A stretch of 57,338 bases of DNA from CAKSNH01 sp964422725 (GTDB lineage: Bacteria; Bacillota; Clostridia; UBA1381), in NCBI GenBank assembly GCA_964422725.1, contig CAYRCC010000011.1, positions 1 to 57,338 on the forward strand. Reading direction: 5' to 3'. Every line of letters begins with the position of its first letter. The stretch's first letter is position 1. Below, one piece after another: positions 1 through 8,366 of this stretch. Under the pieces are notes generated by a model. It was not told where the DNA came from. It saw nothing but the letters and a program-made list of their open reading frames with translations, and ran no database searches. The position numbers and the translations under genes were made by a program.

Positions 1-57
1 TGTCGCTGTCCGCAGACAGCGAAACCTCTTCAAAAATTTTAAGCACAACTAATAAAT
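1..57 (+). repeat. 3' end of dispersed multi-hairpin repeat
   Basis: This stretch matches the last part of the complete repeat at 44636-44912 almost base for base, including the hairpin TCGCTGTCCGCAGACAGCGA and the AAATTTTAAGC tail. The window therefore opens inside a copy whose left part lies outside. After about base 55 the match to the complete copy fades. Confidence 0.85.
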
Positions 58-66
58 CAGCACTTG

Positions 67-91
67 ACAGGCGGCAATGCCGCCTGTTTTT
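67..91 (+). terminator. Rho-independent terminator of an upstream gene
   Basis: A perfect 9-bp GC-rich stem (ACAGGCGGC / GCCGCCTGT) with an AAT loop is followed by a run of T. It would end a plus-strand transcript entering from outside the window. Confidence 0.85.
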
Positions 92-102
92 GCACAGGGG
101 TA

Positions 103-131
103 TTGAAAAAAATATGTTTATAGTGTAGAAT
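103..131 (+). promoter_or_regulatory. Sigma-A-type promoter of the CAP/M15 gene
   Basis: TTGAAA and TAGAAT are separated by 17 bp, 36 bp upstream of the chosen TTG start of the next gene. Confidence 0.7.
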
Positions 132-167
132 TAGTATATATTGATAAATATTAAAGAGGGTTTTACA

Positions 168-2591
168 TTGAGAACGGAATGGAAAATAAGATTTTTTTTG
201 CTTGCACTTGCAATATTGCTCACAATTGCGGCGGTGGCGGCGTTTAAACTGCCGTCGCGGCGCGCTGTCATAAAAAATGAGGACTCGGACATAAAGGTAC
301 AAAAATACATACCCGAAGAAATTGACGTTTCCACCAGAATAGGATTTATTACCCAAACAGTCAATATATATGAAAGAATTACCGAAACAACCGTCAAAAT
401 CCCCGACGACAATCCCGTAAAAGGTGAAAACGAAAGCTTGGTTAAAGCCGTAACACTCGGCATAATCGAGCCTAATGACAAAGCGTTTTACTCGGACGGC
501 GACGGCATATCCGCACAAGCCGCCGCGGATATCACCTACAAAGCCGTCGCGGCGGCTGACAGCAGCTTTAAAATCGGCACAGAGGAGGCAAACCACATTC
601 TGAACGGCGAATATAACAACTCCGTTCTTGACGGCGAAAGCCGCAGAGCATATGCATTTATGCTCAAGCACGCGGTTATTCCGTATAACTTTGTCGAAAA
701 TCAGCTTTTGCCGATGTCTGCACAGGAGGCGCGCCGGACAGCCGAAAACACAGAACGGATATTTTGTCCGGAAATTGAATTTTCGGTGGACGAAAAAACA
801 GTGGTTATCGGCGAGAGCAGTGCTTCGCTTATTTCAAAATTCGGCAACCCGAACAGGATAGATATGACACATTTGGGATTTGAATGGTATGTGTACAACA
901 GTGACTACAGCCGTTTTATGATGGTTGGGGTGCGCGGCGGTGCGGTGTGTGCGTTTTTCTCAAACTGCGAAAAACTGGAAACGGACAGTCTGCCGGACAC
1001 ACAGCTGAATATGTACCGCAACGAGCAGACCGGCGAAGTCGATGCGATTTACCGCGGCGCGCCGGTCGGGCAGACCGTCGAAATGACAGACGAAATACGC
1101 ATAAATCAGGGTTTGGAGCTTTTGGATATGCTAAACGCCGCACGAAAAAAACAAAGACTCCCCGTTTTTATAAACAATTCCGCGCTTGCCGTACAGGCAC
1201 TTGACGAAAGCCGACGTTTTGCGCTCGGCAATTTTGAAGTCGGCGCGGAAAAAGAGCTGACGCGCCTTTGCGCGGACGACATATTTGCCTGTTATGAGGA
1301 AATGCTGTCGCTCAGACACGAGGCAATATGGAAATATTCGCCGAAACTGGCATCTCACGGCGCGGTCGGTGTTTGGGAAAACGGCGCGAAAATATACGTG
1401 ACAATGCTGGCGGACGACAGCGGACGGGTTGTGCCGAATCCGGCAGAGGAGGCGGTTATTGCGAAAAAAGAATATCCGAGTATCGGCGCGGGCAAGGCGG
1501 CTGTTTTTGCACCGATTGACGGCGCAAAGGTTGCCGACGGCGAACCGCTTTTGTTTATGTTCGGCGGCTTGGGCGCGGAAAGCTATCATATAGATATACA
1601 AAACTGCGAAACGCGTGACTATGTGGTAAATGCCGATATCACCGGTGATTTGCACGATTACCGCGTGTCGGCGGACAGGTTTGACGGCGGCTTGGATTAT
1701 GAAGTGTGCGTAAAAGCGTATTACGGCGGAAATCAGGTGCTTGAGCACAATGCGCTGATTGAGTACGGCGCGGCAAAACCGATAGAAATTCTGTCCCCGA
1801 CACAGCAGCACGTTCTTACGGAATCCGAAATAAGCATAGTGTGGCGCGCTCCGCTTTATACCGATTTTCAAATCGACATTATTAACGCAGACGGTACGTC
1901 CGCCGCCTCGACGCGCGTGATTGACGAAACGCAGACGAATGTTTCAGAGCTTATACCGGGGAAATATACGGTCAGGGTGTCGGCGATGCGCCGTGACAGC
2001 AACGCGGTGAAAACGTACAGCGAGAATATGTTTGAAATTACCGAGCCGCCAAAGCCTACTCCTATTGCGTACACCGCGGGTGCGCCTGTGTTCAAAACAA
2101 ACAGGTATTCGGCTGTTTTCGGCAGCGGCGTTGCGGTTTACACCACGAAAGAGCAGGCAGATGCAAATATGGTTACGATAAAAATTCCTGTGTGGCACTT
2201 GGACAAAAACGGCGCAAAGGTTCCGGCAGCGGCTAATTTGACGGTGAACCGCGCTGTGGCGAATGAGGTTCTGGAGATTTTTACGGTGATTTACAATTCG
2301 CCGGAAAAATTTCCGATTAAGTCGGTCGGCGGTTATAACTGGCGTTCCACTGCGACGGGCGGAAAATCGCACCACAGCTACGGCACCGCAATTGATATAA
2401 ACCCAACCGAAAACTATTGTATTTACAATACGGGCAGGCGTATAGGCTCGCATTGGAAGCCTTACACAGACCCGTACTCCATGCCGGCGGACGGCGATGT
2501 GGTGCGTATTTTCAAAAGCTACGGCTGGACATGGGGCGGAGATTGGAAATCGCTTAAAGATTATATGCATTTTTCTTATTTGGGCGGTTGA
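168..2591 (+). CDS. Membrane-anchored CAP-domain and M15 (VanY-type) peptidase protein
   Basis: About 807 residues. A single N-terminal membrane segment (about residues 8-28) suggests an extracytoplasmic protein tethered to the membrane. Around residues 190-270 lies a region resembling the CAP-associated N domain (ESSASLISKFGNPNRID). It is followed at about 305-420 by a CAP/SCP-like domain (LLDMLNAARKKQRLPV), then Ig/FnIII-like strands. The last 150 residues are an M15_4 D-Ala-D-Ala carboxypeptidase-like domain with the metal motif SHHSYGTAIDIN and the late histidine in MHFSYLGG. The product probably trims cell-wall stem peptides. I chose the TTG at 168 because AAAGAGGG sits 7 bases upstream; an in-frame TTG at 141 has no such site. 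The role is inferred from the domains; the M15 call is firm and the CAP call moderate. Confidence 0.82.
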   Translation: MRTEWKIRFFLLALAILLTIAAVAAFKLPSRRAVIKNEDSDIKVQKYIPEEIDVSTRIGFITQTVNIYERITETTVKIPDDNPVKGENESLVKAVTLGIIEPNDKAFYSDGDGISAQAAADITYKAVAAADSSFKIGTEEANHILNGEYNNSVLDGESRRAYAFMLKHAVIPYNFVENQLLPMSAQEARRTAENTERIFCPEIEFSVDEKTVVIGESSASLISKFGNPNRIDMTHLGFEWYVYNSDYSRFMMVGVRGGAVCAFFSNCEKLETDSLPDTQLNMYRNEQTGEVDAIYRGAPVGQTVEMTDEIRINQGLELLDMLNAARKKQRLPVFINNSALAVQALDESRRFALGNFEVGAEKELTRLCADDIFACYEEMLSLRHEAIWKYSPKLASHGAVGVWENGAKIYVTMLADDSGRVVPNPAEEAVIAKKEYPSIGAGKAAVFAPIDGAKVADGEPLLFMFGGLGAESYHIDIQNCETRDYVVNADITGDLHDYRVSADRFDGGLDYEVCVKAYYGGNQVLEHNALIEYGAAKPIEILSPTQQHVLTESEISIVWRAPLYTDFQIDIINADGTSAASTRVIDETQTNVSELIPGKYTVRVSAMRRDSNAVKTYSENMFEITEPPKPTPIAYTAGAPVFKTNRYSAVFGSGVAVYTTKEQADANMVTIKIPVWHLDKNGAKVPAAANLTVNRAVANEVLEIFTVIYNSPEKFPIKSVGGYNWRSTATGGKSHHSYGTAIDINPTENYCIYNTGRRIGSHWKPYTDPYSMPADGDVVRIFKSYGWTWGGDWKSLKDYMHFSYLGG

Positions 2592-2653
2592 TGTTTGGGT
2601 ATGTTTTGTGGTAAAATAATATTATAAAAGAAAAAATGTGGGAGGAGCGAGTA

Positions 2654-3325
2654 ATGGGAGAGGTTGTTAGATATGTTGCAAAGGCGGTGCCGGGAAGAAA
2701 GAGCCGAATACGTGCGGCGGGGGTTATTGCCGCGGTGACGGCGGCGGTGTGTGTCGGTGCGGCGCTTATGGTGTACAGTCTGGTGAAAGGGAGTATACTT
2801 TTCTGTATAGGCTATTTTATTGCGGCGGCGCTTGGAGTGTGTTACATTATTATAGAAATTAATTCTATGTTTTCGACGTATATTGCGGCGGACGCGTCAA
2901 AGCTGTATATGAAAAACTGGACAAACGGGTTTGTACCGTATGATGTGCATTGCAGAATTGCGTTTGTGCGCGAGTTTATGCCGGCGAAAACGGCGGTTGT
3001 GGAAATCAGGCTCGCGGATATAAAAGAGTGTCTTGTCGGGTCGGTTAATTTTGTGAAACGCTACTGTCATGACAATTATGATTTTATTGATGCGGCGGAG
3101 CGGTTTGAAAAATTGGATTTTCTGAGCAAATCCGGTTTAAAGCGTATGGATTTGTTTTATGTGGAAACAAAGAGCGGCGAGTCGTGTTTTATGCCTGTGA
3201 CAGGGTTTGACACCGCGCAGACCGTAAAGCTTTTGAATTATATAGAGAAACGCACAAAAGCGCAGATAAGGTGCAACAGCCGCGAAATGGTGCGTATGCG
3301 AAAGAATTTGGGTGCGAAAATATGA
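2654..3325 (+). CDS. Hypothetical protein with two membrane segments
   Basis: 223 residues, not recognised. Two adjacent hydrophobic stretches (about residues 18-40 and 46-68) near the N-terminus are followed by a soluble region of about 150 residues with beta-strand character, a layout typical of small bacterial membrane proteins with a cytoplasmic PH-like or regulatory tail. The ATG at 2654 is preferred because GGAGGAG lies 6 bases upstream; an in-frame ATG at 2636 overlaps that site. A weak promoter (TTGATG, 18 bp, TAAAAT) lies at 2588-2617, so it may be transcribed separately from the CAP/M15 gene. No function can be assigned. Confidence 0.75.
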   Translation: MGEVVRYVAKAVPGRKSRIRAAGVIAAVTAAVCVGAALMVYSLVKGSILFCIGYFIAAALGVCYIIIEINSMFSTYIAADASKLYMKNWTNGFVPYDVHCRIAFVREFMPAKTAVVEIRLADIKECLVGSVNFVKRYCHDNYDFIDAAERFEKLDFLSKSGLKRMDLFYVETKSGESCFMPVTGFDTAQTVKLLNYIEKRTKAQIRCNSREMVRMRKNLGAKI

Positions 3326-3385
3326 GTGAATTTTGCTTGTATTGTGTTTGACATAAAAATGTAAAATAAAAAAGTAAAAAAAGAC

Positions 3386-3414
3386 TTGGAATTTAAAAAA
3401 AAGTGTGCTATAAT
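3386..3414 (+). promoter_or_regulatory. Upstream promoter of the dockerin-cohesin-SLH cluster
   Basis: TTGGAA and TATAAT are separated by exactly 17 bp. A start near 3421 would give a 270-nt leader to the dockerin gene. Confidence 0.7.
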
Positions 3415-3552
3415 GTTGTACATAGACGATGCTTTCATATATTAACTTATTCGCCTGAGCGTTAAAAGACAATTTGTTGTGCATATTGCATAAAAATAAC
3501 CGCGTCATATTGTGCCTGTTTGACAAAGTTTGATTTTGCACGCATAAATGAA

Positions 3553-3581
3553 TTGAAATTTTACCGCAAAGGGGTTATAAT
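3553..3581 (+). promoter_or_regulatory. Main promoter of the dockerin-cohesin-SLH cluster
   Basis: TTGAAA and a perfect TATAAT are separated by 17 bp, giving a leader of about 105 nt before the ATG at 3693. With the second good promoter at 3386 this suggests high expression. Confidence 0.8.
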
Positions 3582-3628
3582 GCTGATATATGAATGTATG
3601 TCGTGTGGGCGTTAATACATACGGCAGT

Positions 3629-3652
3629 CATACGTGCCGGAAGGTGCGTATG
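3629..3652 (+). other. Leader hairpin upstream of the dockerin gene
   Basis: CATACGTGCC pairs with GGTGCGTATG (10 bp including two G-U pairs) around a GGAA loop inside the mRNA leader. No T run follows, so it is not a terminator. It could stabilise the transcript or act as a control element; no known riboswitch class was recognised. Confidence 0.5.
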
Positions 3653-3692
3653 GGGAGTCAAAAAAATTTTTTAGAAAAGGGGTAAAACTAAA

Positions 3693-4322
3693 ATGAAAAA
3701 AACATTGAACAAAGTGATTGTAACTTTGGCTGCTGTTGCGGCATTGGCATTCGGTACGTCAGCTATGGCTGCCACCACAGTGTCCAATATTGACGAAAAC
3801 GGCAAAGCTACTGTTACATACGAAACAACGGCTGCAGCCGGCGAACAGGTAACTGTATTGCTGCTTAAGCCTACCGCAAACACTGAAGGCGGTATTACAG
3901 CTGATGAAATCGCTTATATCGATCAGAAAGCGGCAGACACAGACGGAAAAGTTAAGTTTGATATGCCTATTTCGGGTGTTGAAGCCGGTCAGACATACGC
4001 TTTGATGAGCGGTAGTGAAAGTGCAACAGCGGTTACTGAAGATGATGCTGTATTCAGCACAGGCGATGAAGCTATCCACTACGGTGACGTAAACGATGAC
4101 AATGCCATTGATGCTAAAGACTCTACACAGGTATTGCTTTATACAGTTGGTAAGGGTTCAATAGTTGGAAAAGCTGATATGCTTGCACGCGGTGACGTAA
4201 ACATTGACGAGGCAGTTGATGCTAAAGACTCTACACAGATATTGCTTTATACAGTTGGTAAGGGTTCAATCATCAATAGTCACCTTGACAGCTGGTTGAC
4301 ACCGGCTACTCCGGCTGAATAA
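3693..4322 (+). CDS. Secreted dockerin type I-like protein
   Basis: 209 residues. A clear signal peptide (residues 1-26, ending AMAA) is followed by an Ig-like beta region to about residue 127. At about 130-195 come two F-hand-like calcium loops, DVNDDNAIDAKD and DVNIDEAVDAKD, each followed by STQ(V/I)LLYTVGKGSI. This is the duplicated layout of a type I dockerin, with Asp/Asn at loop positions 1, 3, 5, 9 and 12. The two loops are almost identical at DNA level. Dockerins bind cohesins, and the next gene encodes two cohesin-like domains, so the two products are probable partners. No catalytic domain is visible, so this would be a structural or adaptor component. The ribosome binding site is AAGGGG about 10 bases from the ATG. 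Confidence 0.85.
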   Translation: MKKTLNKVIVTLAAVAALAFGTSAMAATTVSNIDENGKATVTYETTAAAGEQVTVLLLKPTANTEGGITADEIAYIDQKAADTDGKVKFDMPISGVEAGQTYALMSGSESATAVTEDDAVFSTGDEAIHYGDVNDDNAIDAKDSTQVLLYTVGKGSIVGKADMLARGDVNIDEAVDAKDSTQILLYTVGKGSIINSHLDSWLTPATPAE

Positions 4323-4409
4323 TTTCGGTTCGACATTTTGTTAATATAAAACAGTTCTAAATTTATGCCTAAAGAGGTAGGTAGTTTAAAAACGAAGGGA
4401 GAATTTTTG

Positions 4410-5750
4410 ATGATAAAGTCAAAGAAGATAATATCGGTTGTCAGCGTTTTGGCAATGGTATTCTCTATGTTCAGCGCTTTTACGGTTGTTCAGGCAGCCG
4501 GAGCGGAATTTAAAGCGGAAGTATCGGCAGACAGTACTTTTACAGCAGACGGTACTGTTAAAATTACATATTCATATGAAGGATTGGAAGAGGCAAACCA
4601 GAAGGTAGGTACACTTATGTTGTATCAACCGATTGACAGTGAGTATTTTGAGTATGTAAATTCTACAAAATCAACAGCATATAGCGGTGCTACAATCGGT
4701 TATAACGAAGGTACAGGTCAATTTGTAGTATCATTCTCAAAGATGGATGATGACAGAGTAAGCGGAACGGCAAATGAAGTTGCAACACTTGAGCTTAAGG
4801 TTGTCAAAGCACTTCCGACAAATTATCAGTTTGCTAAATTGAGCAAAGTTGGTATAACAGCAATGGCTGACGATTACAGTGAATATGATTATACGAGTAT
4901 CGCTGTTCCTGAAGTAGTTCTCAACAAGTATGGAAATCCTACGAAGTTTACTGCTAAGGTTGAGGGAGATTCTTTTGAGGCGGATTCAACAATTAAGATT
5001 ACATATTCATATGAAGGATTGGAAGAGGCAAATCAGAAGGTAGGTACACTTATGTTGTATCAGCCGATTGACAGTGAATATTTTGAGTATGTAAATTCTA
5101 CAAAATCAACAGCATATAGCGGTGCTACAATCGGTTATAACGAAGGTACAGGTCAATTTGTAGTATCATTCTCAAAGATGGATGATGACAGAGTAAGCGG
5201 AACGGCAAATGAAGTTGCAACACTTGAGCTTAAGGTTGTCAAAGCACTTCCGACAAATTATCAGTTTGCTAAATTGAGCAAAGTTGGTATAACAGCAATG
5301 GCTGACGATTACAGCGAATATGATTACGCAGATATCGGTATTCCTACAATCGTACTTAATTCTACTGCTTCATCAGACCCTACACCTACACCATCAGCAC
5401 CGGCTGAATCACCTACACCGACTCCGTTGCCGGAAGAGGATTACAGCGTTGAGCTTGATGTTAAGAAAGATTCTACAGTGGCTGCAGGTTCTAAGGTTGA
5501 AGTAACTCCTAAACTTGTAACAGGCAAGACATACGAAGGTAAAATGGATATCGTTGTTCAGGTTTATAACGGTACTGCAAATGCCGAATATGCTATCGGT
5601 TTTGTAGTATTTAACGATGTAGCTATTGATGAAACAGTTACATTCTACGCTCCGGCTAAGGCTAAGATCAGCGTAAATGCTACAGATAACATCAGCGAAA
5701 CAAGCGATAACTTGCTCGGCACAATGGTTGCTAAGAAAGTATCTAAATAA
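4410..5750 (+). CDS. Secreted protein with two cohesin-like domains (mini-scaffoldin candidate)
   Basis: 446 residues. A signal peptide (about 1-29, ending VQAAG) is followed by two copies of a 145-residue unit (about 30-172 and 175-318). Each has cohesin-like features: a strand pattern ending GTGQFVVSFSKMDDDRVSG, then ATLELKVVKA, then LSKVGITAMADDYSEYDY. A Pro/Thr linker (PTPTPSAPAESPTPTPLP) leads to a C-terminal beta domain of about 100 residues that I do not recognise. The copies are nearly identical in DNA. The start is the ATG at 4410, 8 bases after GAAGGGAG; an in-frame ATG at 4365 lacks such a site. It lies between the dockerin and SLH genes with no terminator between, so co-expression is likely. 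The cohesin assignment rests on pattern recognition; a generic Ig-like fold is the alternative. Confidence 0.8.
   Translation: MIKSKKIISVVSVLAMVFSMFSAFTVVQAAGAEFKAEVSADSTFTADGTVKITYSYEGLEEANQKVGTLMLYQPIDSEYFEYVNSTKSTAYSGATIGYNEGTGQFVVSFSKMDDDRVSGTANEVATLELKVVKALPTNYQFAKLSKVGITAMADDYSEYDYTSIAVPEVVLNKYGNPTKFTAKVEGDSFEADSTIKITYSYEGLEEANQKVGTLMLYQPIDSEYFEYVNSTKSTAYSGATIGYNEGTGQFVVSFSKMDDDRVSGTANEVATLELKVVKALPTNYQFAKLSKVGITAMADDYSEYDYADIGIPTIVLNSTASSDPTPTPSAPAESPTPTPLPEEDYSVELDVKKDSTVAAGSKVEVTPKLVTGKTYEGKMDIVVQVYNGTANAEYAIGFVVFNDVAIDETVTFYAPAKAKISVNATDNISETSDNLLGTMVAKKVSK
4564..4890 (+). repeat. Cohesin-unit tandem repeat, copy 1
   Basis: This block of about 327 bp recurs 435 bp downstream (4999-5325) with only about four differences noted, all of them silent. 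The period equals 145 codons. Confidence 0.95.
4999..5325 (+). repeat. Cohesin-unit tandem repeat, copy 2
   Basis: Second copy of the 327-bp block. The few differences from copy 1 are synonymous third-base changes, which indicates a recent duplication or ongoing gene conversion. Confidence 0.95.
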
Positions 5751-5777
5751 GCAGTATCTGAAGAATAATTAAAGAAC

Positions 5778-5812
5778 GGCGTATACAGGGGGATAGTCCC
5801 CCCTTGTATGCG
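5778..5812 (+). other. Intercistronic hairpin before the SLH gene
   Basis: CGTATACAGGGGGA pairs with TCCCCCCTTGTATGCG around a TAG loop. It is strong, but no T run follows and AGGGAGGT with the TTG start comes next. It may act in mRNA processing, stability or partial attenuation between the cohesin and SLH genes. Confidence 0.6.
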
Positions 5813-5841
5813 GCGGTCGATACGACAGGGAGGTTTGTCAT

Positions 5842-7380
5842 TTGAAGAACAAAAAGTCAATTAGCTTTTTGCTTGTATTGGCAATGTTATTCACATTTGT
5901 TTGCCCTGCATTCGCATCAGTAACGGAAATCAAAACCGATCAGGATACATATTACTTCGGAGATACTGTTACTGTAACGGGTAAATCAACTACAAGTGAA
6001 ATGTATGCATTGTCTAATAAAGACGGAGCTAAGAATATTATCATTATGGACTCTTTTGAAAGAGATGCAAATGGTGAATTTGAGTTTGATATTAAAATTC
6101 CTAACGAGGAAAACGGTATATGGCCGGCAGGTACATATACAGTAGAAACAAACGATAATAAAGCTACTTTTGAAATTGTTAATTCGTTAAAGTACAACAT
6201 AACAGTTGACCAAACGTCACACGGTGATACAGAGGTAGATAAGGAAGAAGCTGTCGCAGGCGCTAAGGTTACAATTACCGCAAATCCTGACAACGGATAT
6301 CAGGTAGAAGAAGTAACCGTTAAGGGTGAGGACGGCACAAAGATTAAGGCTAAAAAGCAGTCGTCAAAGAAGTATTACTTCACAATGCCTGCACAGGACG
6401 TTACCGTAAAGGTTACATATGAGAAAAAGACCTCAGGCGGCGGCGGCGGCGGTGGCGGCGGCGGTATCATTATCAACAATGGTAGCGCAATCAACTCGAC
6501 CATCTCTACAAACGGCGTAAGTGCTGTTATGAACCCGAACCAGTACAGCAAGTTCGGTGTTGATGCAAGTGCTGTTTCTGTAAAGGCTGCTAAGCTGTCA
6601 GACAACACATTCTCAATCACAGCATCAATCAACGGTCAGAAGTATGTAAACTTCGACGGCTATAATGCAATTATGGCTAAGATTCCGTATACACCTAAAA
6701 CAGCAAATACAAGTAACATTGTAGTTGTTGACCAGTTCGGTAATGTTGTTCCTAGATCACTTTACAAGAACGGTTATATGTATATGGCAACTGATGATAT
6801 TTCAGGTGTGTTCACAATTAAGGAAATCAGCAAGTCATTCTCTGACACTAATATTGATTGGGCTAACCAGGCTATCAGTGCTTTGGCGGCTCGTGACATC
6901 ATCAGCGGTATGGGCGACGGAACATTCGCTCCGAACAATGCTGTAACAAGAGCACAGTTCGTTAAGATGATTGTTGCTATGCTTGATATCAAGGCAACAG
7001 GCACAGCTGTATTTACAGACGTTTCGGCTGATCAGTGGTTTGCTCCGTATGTAGCAACAGCTCAGGCTCTTGGAATTACTGCCGGTTATGAAGACGGTAC
7101 ATTCAGACCTGACCAGATTATTACAAGAGAAGAAATGAGTGCTATGTTGTATCGTGCGGCAACAGTTATGTCAGTTGATATGCCGGCAGTTAAGTCTATG
7201 ATGACATTTGCTGACGATTGGAATATCAGCGATTATGCTAAGACTGCAGTTTATAAGATGCAGACAGCAGGTATAATCAACGGTATCGGCGACAATATGT
7301 TCGATGCTAAGGGTTCTTGCACAAGAGCTCAGGCTGCAGTTGCTATCTGGAATATGTTCCAGGTAACAATGAACTTCTAA
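5842..7380 (+). CDS. SLH-domain cell-surface protein
   Basis: 512 residues. Signal peptide at about 1-26 (ending PAFAS), an Ig-like strand region (27-115), then an InlB B-repeat-like domain at about 117-195 with NPDNGYQVEEVTVKG and FTMPAQDVTVKVTY. A run of ten glycines follows, then a beta domain (about 215-330), and three SLH repeats at about 333-510 beginning FSDTNIDWANQAI, FTDVSADQWFAPYV and FADDWNISDYAKTAV, each with an (R/K)AQ- or REE-type motif. SLH domains bind pyruvylated secondary cell-wall polymer, so this protein should sit on the cell surface. It starts at a TTG 7 bases after AGGGAGGT. It has neither cohesin nor dockerin, so any link to the two genes before it would have to be through the beta domains. 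Confidence 0.92.
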   Translation: MKNKKSISFLLVLAMLFTFVCPAFASVTEIKTDQDTYYFGDTVTVTGKSTTSEMYALSNKDGAKNIIIMDSFERDANGEFEFDIKIPNEENGIWPAGTYTVETNDNKATFEIVNSLKYNITVDQTSHGDTEVDKEEAVAGAKVTITANPDNGYQVEEVTVKGEDGTKIKAKKQSSKKYYFTMPAQDVTVKVTYEKKTSGGGGGGGGGGIIINNGSAINSTISTNGVSAVMNPNQYSKFGVDASAVSVKAAKLSDNTFSITASINGQKYVNFDGYNAIMAKIPYTPKTANTSNIVVVDQFGNVVPRSLYKNGYMYMATDDISGVFTIKEISKSFSDTNIDWANQAISALAARDIISGMGDGTFAPNNAVTRAQFVKMIVAMLDIKATGTAVFTDVSADQWFAPYVATAQALGITAGYEDGTFRPDQIITREEMSAMLYRAATVMSVDMPAVKSMMTFADDWNISDYAKTAVYKMQTAGIINGIGDNMFDAKGSCTRAQAAVAIWNMFQVTMNF

Positions 7381-7450
7381 TCTTGGGAGTTTGCGGTTAA
7401 GGCGTTGTAACTGTATAAAATTAATTTTTATACAATAATTTATGAAACTA

Positions 7451-7493
7451 AAACCGCATAATGGGGTGTCAGCACCCTGTTATGCGGTTTTTT
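7451..7493 (+). terminator. Terminator of the dockerin-cohesin-SLH cluster
   Basis: AAACCGCATAA...TTATGCGGTTT forms a long stem with an inner GGGGTG/CACCCT extension and ends in TTTTTT. It closes the only obvious transcription unit from 3553. Confidence 0.9.
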
Positions 7494-7559
7494 GTAGTTT
7501 ACGCACCGCCGTATCACGCTAACGTATTTTGCAGTCGTGCGCGGTGACAGCAAGCACAT

Positions 7560-7588
7560 TTGCGGCAGGCGCATTTGCAAGGTAAAAT
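7560..7588 (+). promoter_or_regulatory. Candidate promoter of the ung-polA operon
   Basis: TTGCGG and TAAAAT are separated by 17 bp, about 90 bp upstream of the ung start. Confidence 0.5.
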
Positions 7589-7675
7589 TATATGGTATAC
7601 ATAGCAGATACAGCAGTGGGTATTTGCTATGTATGCAATATACCGAAATTACAAATAATATCGGAGGACTTTGTT

Positions 7676-8350
7676 ATGGTCAACATCGGAAATGATTGGG
7701 ACGAATTGCTTGCGGCTGACTTTCGGTCGGAGTATTATTTGAGGTTAAGGCAGTTTTTGAAGTATGAGTATTCGCATTTCAAGATACATCCGGATATGTA
7801 CGATATTTTTAATGCACTGAAATGGACATCGTACAAGGATACGAAAGTGGTGATTTTCGGTCAGGACCCTTACCACGGTGAAAATCAGGCGCACGGACTG
7901 GCGTTTTCGGTGCAGAAAGGCGTGCAGATACCGCCATCGCTTTTGAATATATATAAGGAATTGCAAAATGAGCTTGGACTGTATATCCCAAATAACGGAT
8001 ACTTGGAGAAATGGGCAAGACAAGGCGTGCTTTTGCTAAACTCGGCGTTGACCGTACGCGATGCATCGGCAAATTCACACCGAAATAAGGGTTGGGAACA
8101 ATTCACCGGCAGAGTGACCGAGCTTTTGAATAAACGCGCCGAACCGGTAATATTTTTGCTTTGGGGTTCAAACGCTAAAGAAAAAGCGGCATTGGTAACA
8201 AATCCACAGCATAGAATACTTACGTCTGTACACCCAAGTCCGTTGTCGGCGAACCGCGGATTTTTCGGCTGCGGGCACTTTAAAACGGCAAACGAAATAT
8301 TGCAAAGTCTTGGAAAAACTCCGATTGACTGGCAGATAGAGAATATATAG
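7676..8350 (+). CDS. ung: Uracil-DNA glycosylase, family 1
   Basis: 224 residues, the usual length for family 1 UDG. It removes uracil from DNA as the first step of base excision repair. The water-activating motif GQDPYHG is at about residues 62-68, and the DNA-intercalation motif HPSPLSANRGFFGCGHF lies near the C-terminus. The start is the ATG at 7676, 8 bases after GGAGG; in-frame codons further upstream lack a site. polA begins 16 bases after the stop, so glycosylase and gap-filling polymerase are probably co-transcribed. Confidence 0.97.
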   Translation: MVNIGNDWDELLAADFRSEYYLRLRQFLKYEYSHFKIHPDMYDIFNALKWTSYKDTKVVIFGQDPYHGENQAHGLAFSVQKGVQIPPSLLNIYKELQNELGLYIPNNGYLEKWARQGVLLLNSALTVRDASANSHRNKGWEQFTGRVTELLNKRAEPVIFLLWGSNAKEKAALVTNPQHRILTSVHPSPLSANRGFFGCGHFKTANEILQSLGKTPIDWQIENI

Positions 8351-8366
8351 TGAGAGGAGAAATGCA

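Noticed and set aside
3588..3692. Cyclic-di-GMP riboswitch in the dockerin gene leader
   Set aside because: Only one hairpin is evident, and the conserved GEMM core and tetraloop-receptor features are not present.
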